NCBI GenBank assembly: GCA_910578085.1
Contig: CAJTPM010000015.1
Coordinates: 1 to 64,000 of the forward strand
DNA: 64,000 nt
Direction of reading: 5' to 3'
Source of the DNA: an uncultured Lachnospiraceae bacterium
GTDB taxonomy: Bacteria; Bacillota; Clostridia; Lachnospirales; Lachnospiraceae
Below, piece by piece: positions 61,201-64,000 of this stretch. The position numbers and the translations under genes were made by a program. A model generated the notes under the pieces. It had not been told where the DNA came from, did not search any database, and saw only the letters and a program-made list of their open reading frames with translations. How positions within the stretch are numbered: the stretch's first letter is position 1; each line of letters starts with the position of its first letter.

Positions 61201-61428
61201 ATCCAGATGCCGGTCATGAACGGGTATGAGGCCACACGAGAGATCCGTAAGCTGGAAGATAGAGAACTTGCCGCGATTCCTATTCTGGCAATGACCGCCA
61301 ATGCTTTTGAGGAAGATAAGCAGGAGGCGTTCCACAATGGTATGAACGGACATATCGCGAAACCTATCGATATAGACATCCTGATGGAAACGCTGGAAGG
61401 AATACTGGAAAAAGATAAGAGCAATTAA
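58261..61428 (+). CDS. Hybrid histidine kinase with PAS domains and two receiver domains
   Basis: A 1055-residue cytoplasmic sensor. A divergent N-terminal domain (about 1-125, ADVIFADLRGMDA) resembles a receiver without its motifs. PAS-like domains lie at about 135-250 (NSPNLIWYKDKNG), 265-385 (DCGVMCHTLDGSRIISINPAA) and perhaps 395-530. HisKA has SNMSHDIRTPMNAIIG (about 545). The ATPase has NLLGNAIKYT, FHIKDTGIGM and GTGLGMAITKNI. Two receivers follow, one with YVIDWLLPDMNG, the other with VILMDIQMPVMNGYEATREI. I chose ATG 58261 after GAGGAAAAG. No DNA-binding output is present. Its stop overlaps the LacI gene's stop by 4 bases. Confidence 0.93.
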   Translation: MYHCHLKFYFVGKEPELSAPLKEMSPLEAFTHEFGESETPERDLAAKADVIFADLRGMDALETVRTLCMWKKAEAELIALAGKEEVEALADILSELSDIWTMPMCEAELCFRFLHFQQDCKLRRDYWQAEHYLDAVIDNSPNLIWYKDKNGIHEKVNDSFCATVNKTKNQVQGRGHAYIWDVEQDDPACIESERIVMETRKTCVAEETIQTGEGLRTLSTYKSPLYDVDGSVMGTVGIGVDVTKERAYAKELLRKNQTLETLFATIDCGVMCHTLDGSRIISINPAALEILGYESEEALMQDGFDLTAPSVFMSDKEGLVQKIKSLKNPGDSVSTEYSVRHADGEIRHIIGNIKLMEENGEQFYQRYLLDCTVQKVKEERERKEAEKRQLELIYALSVEYNLVCSFDLKTGKGTALRIGECKSNLLEPIFSGELVLEDCIEKYIEAGVYEEDRELFRQSASREWLEEALSTRLICSVNYRTTCCGELRYFQMKVAKAGDWEENRGIVLGFRSVDEETKSAREKNELLEDALAQANRASKAKSTFLSNMSHDIRTPMNAIIGFTTLAVTHIDNKNQVEEYLKKIMTSGNHLLSLINDILDMSHIESGRIHLEEEPCSLPDILHELRNITQGDVHAKQLDLYMDAVDIRHEEICCDRLRLNQVLLNLLGNAIKYTGAGGMVSLKVVEKAETLAGYANYEFHIKDTGIGMSEEFVSRIFEPFERERNSTISGIQGTGLGMAITKNIVDMMNGSIMVKSKQGAGTECVVSLSLRLSGAERIAQDIPELSGFRALVVDDDFNTCDSVSAMLQQIGMRAEWTLSGKEAVLRTRQAVMREDPFFVYVIDWLLPDMNGVEVARRIRQETGEDVPIIVLTAYDWSDIEEEARAAGVTAFCSKPLFFSELNRCLHSIVSTDKACKTETEEQKKVYSGRILLAEDNELNQEIAVVLLEEAGLTVDVAGNGQEAVEMLQKSEPGTYQVILMDIQMPVMNGYEATREIRKLEDRELAAIPILAMTANAFEEDKQEAFHNGMNGHIAKPIDIDILMETLEGILEKDKSN

Positions 61429-62441
61429 ACGATCTCTTTAATTTTTACCGATAATCTGGCGTAATAGAAATCTTTTATCTCTGCCGTTTTGTCAGATAGA
61501 TAAGCAAACATCAATTCTAACGACCGGGAGCCCTGCCAGTAGGGCTCCTGGCAGATCGTAGCGGTAATAATACCCTTCCGTATCATTTCAACAGTGGAGG
61601 GGACTTCGTCGAAAGTAATCACCCGGATGGTTCTGCCTGCGGCAGATTCCTGGATGGCGCGGCAGCCCCCATAGACGCCTGCCGCTGTAAAATAGAAGGC
61701 GTTGAGTTCCGGGTGCTCCTGCAACATGTGTAAAACCAGTTCATAGGCTGTGTTGTCATCATCAAAACTTTCCCCCTGGCAGACAACTTTAAAGCGGCCA
61801 TCAGCCGAGAGCTTATCGACAAAGCCGGATATTCGCTGGGTGTGGCAGAGGATGTTGTTATCTCCGTTTATAATGCCAAGGTTTACAGGACCGGAGGTGA
61901 CAAGTTTCATCAAGGAACCGGCCGCTTCTCCGGAATTGTAGTAATCGCTGCCCACATAGGCAAGACGGCGTACATTCTCGGCGTCGGAATTGACTGTGAT
62001 GACAGGAATGCCGCTGCGAATCAGCTTATTTAATTCCGTCCGTATTGAATCGTCGTTGTAGGGCGTGAGGATCAGGCCCTGCACACCCTCTTTCAGACAG
62101 GCCAGGATGGCAGATAACTGTGCCTGCGGATGGTAGGCAACCCGCTTGACGGTAATCTCACAGCCGTAGAGCGCAAGTTCCCCGGCTTTGTCAGAGAAGC
62201 CCTGCATCACATCGTCAAAAAAAGGGTTTTTCCTGCTGAACAGGATAATACCGATCAGATATTTCTTTTTCTGTGCGGCAAGAGCCATGCCTGCAGGGTT
62301 GGGTTTATAGCCGAGCTGTTTGATAATAGCGCGTATTTTTTCTGCGGTTTCTCTGTTGACATCGCCGCGGTTATTGATCACTCTGTCTACGGTGCCCCTT
62401 GAGACGCCTGCCAGATCTGCAATTTCTTTGATGGTTGCCAT
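61425..62441 (-). CDS. LacI-family transcriptional repressor
   Basis: A 338-residue repressor. The LacI helix-turn-helix and hinge are complete: TIKEIADLAGVSRGTVDRVI and LGYKPNPAGMALAAQ. The effector domain is of the periplasmic sugar-binding type (IGIILFSRKNPFFDDVMQGF, GLILTPYNDDSI). It is divergent from the xylulokinase gene 381 bases away, whose start region carries a palindromic operator. So it probably controls that pentose operon in response to a sugar; the sugar is not proven. AGGAGG precedes ATG 62441. Confidence 0.93.
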   Translation of the reverse strand: MATIKEIADLAGVSRGTVDRVINNRGDVNRETAEKIRAIIKQLGYKPNPAGMALAAQKKKYLIGIILFSRKNPFFDDVMQGFSDKAGELALYGCEITVKRVAYHPQAQLSAILACLKEGVQGLILTPYNDDSIRTELNKLIRSGIPVITVNSDAENVRRLAYVGSDYYNSGEAAGSLMKLVTSGPVNLGIINGDNNILCHTQRISGFVDKLSADGRFKVVCQGESFDDDNTAYELVLHMLQEHPELNAFYFTAAGVYGGCRAIQESAAGRTIRVITFDEVPSTVEMIRKGIITATICQEPYWQGSRSLELMFAYLSDKTAEIKDFYYARLSVKIKEIV

Positions 62442-62470
62442 GGGGGATCCTCCTGGTGGTGCTCTTTGCG

Positions 62471-62560
62471 GTTATAATATCATGTCTTTCAGACACGACA
62501 CGCTTCGCGATGCACACTGGCTTCGCCCGGCGCTGTTATAATATCTGTCGATATTATAAC
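62471..62560. repeat. GTTATAATATC repeats and hairpin upstream of the LacI gene
   Basis: GTTATAATATC occurs at 62471-62481 and 62535-62545 and inverted at 62550-62560. The last two form a perfect 11-bp hairpin with a 4-base loop. The GC-rich interval between the copies resembles in style the repeats at 52.8 kb. TATAAT strings here may also serve as -10 boxes of the repressor gene. Confidence 0.6.
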
Positions 62561-62688
62561 ATGTCCGCAAAGTACTGCGCCATAAAAAATTATTTTTGAA
62601 ATAATTACTCGATATTGTAAAAGTGTCCAAAAATCCATGTCTGTTTTCATGGAAATTTACTGAAATTAAAATATGCGGTGAAAAAGAA

Positions 62689-62738
62689 TTGCGAAAATGA
62701 ATCAGATGTTGTACAATATTAGTGTAAACCGTGCACGG
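62689..62738 (+). promoter_or_regulatory. xylB promoter with LacI-type operator
   Basis: TTGCGA (62689-62694), exactly 17 bases, then TACAAT (62712-62717) form a good promoter. The perfect palindrome CCGTGCACGG (62729-62738), flanked by GTAAA and GCAC, sits at the expected transcription start, the usual position of a LacI-family operator. The divergent repressor gene is the likely regulator. Confidence 0.65.
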
Positions 62739-62822
62739 GCACGGAAAAGAAAAAAGCAAAAACTGAAAACAGCTGTAGCAAAAAATCATATTTGCAGGAA
62801 AAAATGGAGGGTTAAAGGAAGA

Positions 62823-64000
62823 ATGCTGTATGTAGGAATTGATTTGGGGACATCGGCGGTAAAACTGCTGCTGATGGACGGAGAAGGGAAAATACATAAA
62901 ATTGTTTCAAAAGAATATCCGTTGTATTTTCCTCATCCGGGCTGGTCGGAACAGAAGCCTGAGGACTGGTATGAGCAGACCATGGCAGGCTTAAAGGAAC
63001 TGTTGTCAGAGTGCGATAAGAGCAAGGTGGCGGGGGTCAGCTTCGGCGGTCAGATGCACGGACTTGTAATACTGGATGCGCAGGACAACGTGATCCGTCC
63101 GGCGCTTCTGTGGAACGACGGAAGAACTTATGAGGAGTGCGATTATTTAAATAATGTGATCGGGAAAGACAGGCTGTCCGAATATACAGCGAACATCTCC
63201 TTCACAGGATTCACGGCGCCGAAGATCCTGTGGGTAAAAAACAAGGAGCCCGAGAACTTTGCGAAGATCGCGAAGATCATGCTGCCGAAGGATTATCTGG
63301 CCTACAAGCTTTCTGGTGTGCACTGCACGGATGTTTCCGACGCTTCCGGCATGCTGTTATTCGATGTAAAGAACCGCTGCTGGTCTAAGGAAATGATGGA
63401 GATCTGCAGTGTGCGAGAAGAGCAGCTGGCGAAAATATTCGAGAGCTATGAGGTGGTAGGGACTTTAAAACCGGAGATCGCAAAAGGATTGGGACTGCAG
63501 GAGACCGTAAAAGTCATTGCCGGCGCGGGGGACAACGCGGCAGCTGCAGTAGGAACCGGTACGGTGGGCGATGCAATGTGCAACATTTCTCTGGGTACAA
63601 GCGGAACGATCTTTATTTCCTCGAAGGAATTCGGCGTGGACAAATATAATGCGCTGCATGCTTTTGCTCATGCGGATGGGCATTATCATCTGATGGGGTG
63701 TATGCTGAGCGCGGCTTCCTGCAATAAATGGTGGATGGAAGATATTTTGAAAACAGAGGATTTCGGCGGCGAGCAGGCACAGATTGAAAAACTCGGTGAG
63801 AACCATGTTTACTTCCTGCCCTATCTGATGGGCGAGCGCTCCCCTCATAACAATCCGAACGCCAGAGGAACTTTTATCGGTATGACGATGGACACCACAA
63901 GGCAAGATATGACGCAGGCGGTATTGGAGGGTGTGGCTTTTGCTCTCAGAGATTCTTTTGAGGTGGCAAAGTCTCTTGGCATTCATATCGAGCGGACAAA
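62823..64000 (+). CDS. xylB: Xylulokinase, 3' end outside the window
   Basis: At least 392 residues of a FGGY-family carbohydrate kinase are visible. It opens with the ATP phosphate loop YVGIDLGTSAVKLLLMDGEG, then shows the XylB pattern GVSFGGQMHGLVILD with ALLWNDGRT. ISFTGFTAPKILWVKNKEPE, LPKDYLAYKLSG and DVSDASGMLLFDV follow. The second domain has GAGDNAAAAVG and SLGTSGTIF. These features fit xylulokinase, which makes xylulose-5-phosphate, better than glycerol or gluconate kinase. ATG 62823 follows AAAGGAAG. The frame is open to the last base of the window. Confidence 0.93.
   Translation, partial: MLYVGIDLGTSAVKLLLMDGEGKIHKIVSKEYPLYFPHPGWSEQKPEDWYEQTMAGLKELLSECDKSKVAGVSFGGQMHGLVILDAQDNVIRPALLWNDGRTYEECDYLNNVIGKDRLSEYTANISFTGFTAPKILWVKNKEPENFAKIAKIMLPKDYLAYKLSGVHCTDVSDASGMLLFDVKNRCWSKEMMEICSVREEQLAKIFESYEVVGTLKPEIAKGLGLQETVKVIAGAGDNAAAAVGTGTVGDAMCNISLGTSGTIFISSKEFGVDKYNALHAFAHADGHYHLMGCMLSAASCNKWWMEDILKTEDFGGEQAQIEKLGENHVYFLPYLMGERSPHNNPNARGTFIGMTMDTTRQDMTQAVLEGVAFALRDSFEVAKSLGIHIERT

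Overview
The window looks like a chromosomal segment of a gut Firmicute of the Lachnospiraceae / Clostridium cluster XIVa type. Supporting signs are a CotS-like coat kinase, strong AGGAGG ribosome sites, a short Zn-type ProRS, a class II GalT, a 'reverse' rubrerythrin next to a PerR-like regulator, a Lac-family PTS with a PRD regulator, a PAS/double-receiver hybrid kinase and an Mrp/Mbh-like antiporter operon. The species cannot be named from sequence alone.

Region 1 (1 to about 10.3 kb) is the integrase-proximal end of an integrative mobilizable or conjugative element. It carries a possible recombinase fragment, a small membrane protein, a MOBP-type relaxase and MobC, an XRE regulator, and an AT-rich cargo block (ECF sigma factor, membrane protein, ABC ATPase, ABC permease, Cys-rich KTR-type protein). 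A hairpin-rich leader, a sigma-region-4 protein, a small helix-turn-helix protein, a GC-rich structured-looking non-coding stretch, Xis and a tyrosine integrase follow. The integrase abuts the 3' end of an intact tRNA-Arg(CCT), behind which lie two damaged tRNA-Arg(CCT)-like copies.

Region 2 (10.6-24.3 kb) holds a D,D-carboxypeptidase, trmB and a 10-gene operon related to the membrane arm of Mrp antiporters, Mbh hydrogenases and complex I. Its first seven genes follow the order of archaeal mbhA-H, with mbhE and mbhF fused. Where Mbh has hydrogenase genes, this operon has three further NuoL/M/N-type pump subunits, and no redox subunit is visible. A lipid kinase follows.

Region 3 (24.3-35 kb) contains a YkuD L,D-transpeptidase, rubredoxin, a DUF6056-type membrane protein, a decayed plasmid-type Rep helicase, a lipoprotein, a small XRE protein, rubrerythrin and a PerR-like repressor with a strong promoter and operator, an OmpR-type two-component system, YitT, and a YgjV-like/GNAT-like fusion.

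Region 4 (34.7-40.7 kb, minus strand) is a sugar-phosphotransfer operon: EIIC, PRD regulator, GH4 phospho-glucosidase, EIIB, EIIA and a stand-alone MgsA C-terminal-domain protein.

Region 5 (40.9-52.8 kb, plus strand) contains an RluA-family pseudouridine synthase, an O-antigen-ligase-like protein, proS, cca, the CotS-like kinase, a PEGA lipoprotein, mazG and a 921-residue protein fusing a YidC/Oxa1-like domain to an LtaS-like sulfatase domain. The last is the most unusual single gene here.

Region 6 (52.8-64 kb) has two hairpin-forming direct repeats, an aldo/keto reductase, galK-galT, an acyltransferase interrupted by a one-base slip in a G6 run, a large hybrid histidine kinase, a LacI-family repressor and a xylulokinase gene cut by the window edge. 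The xylulokinase promoter carries a perfect palindrome that the LacI protein probably binds.
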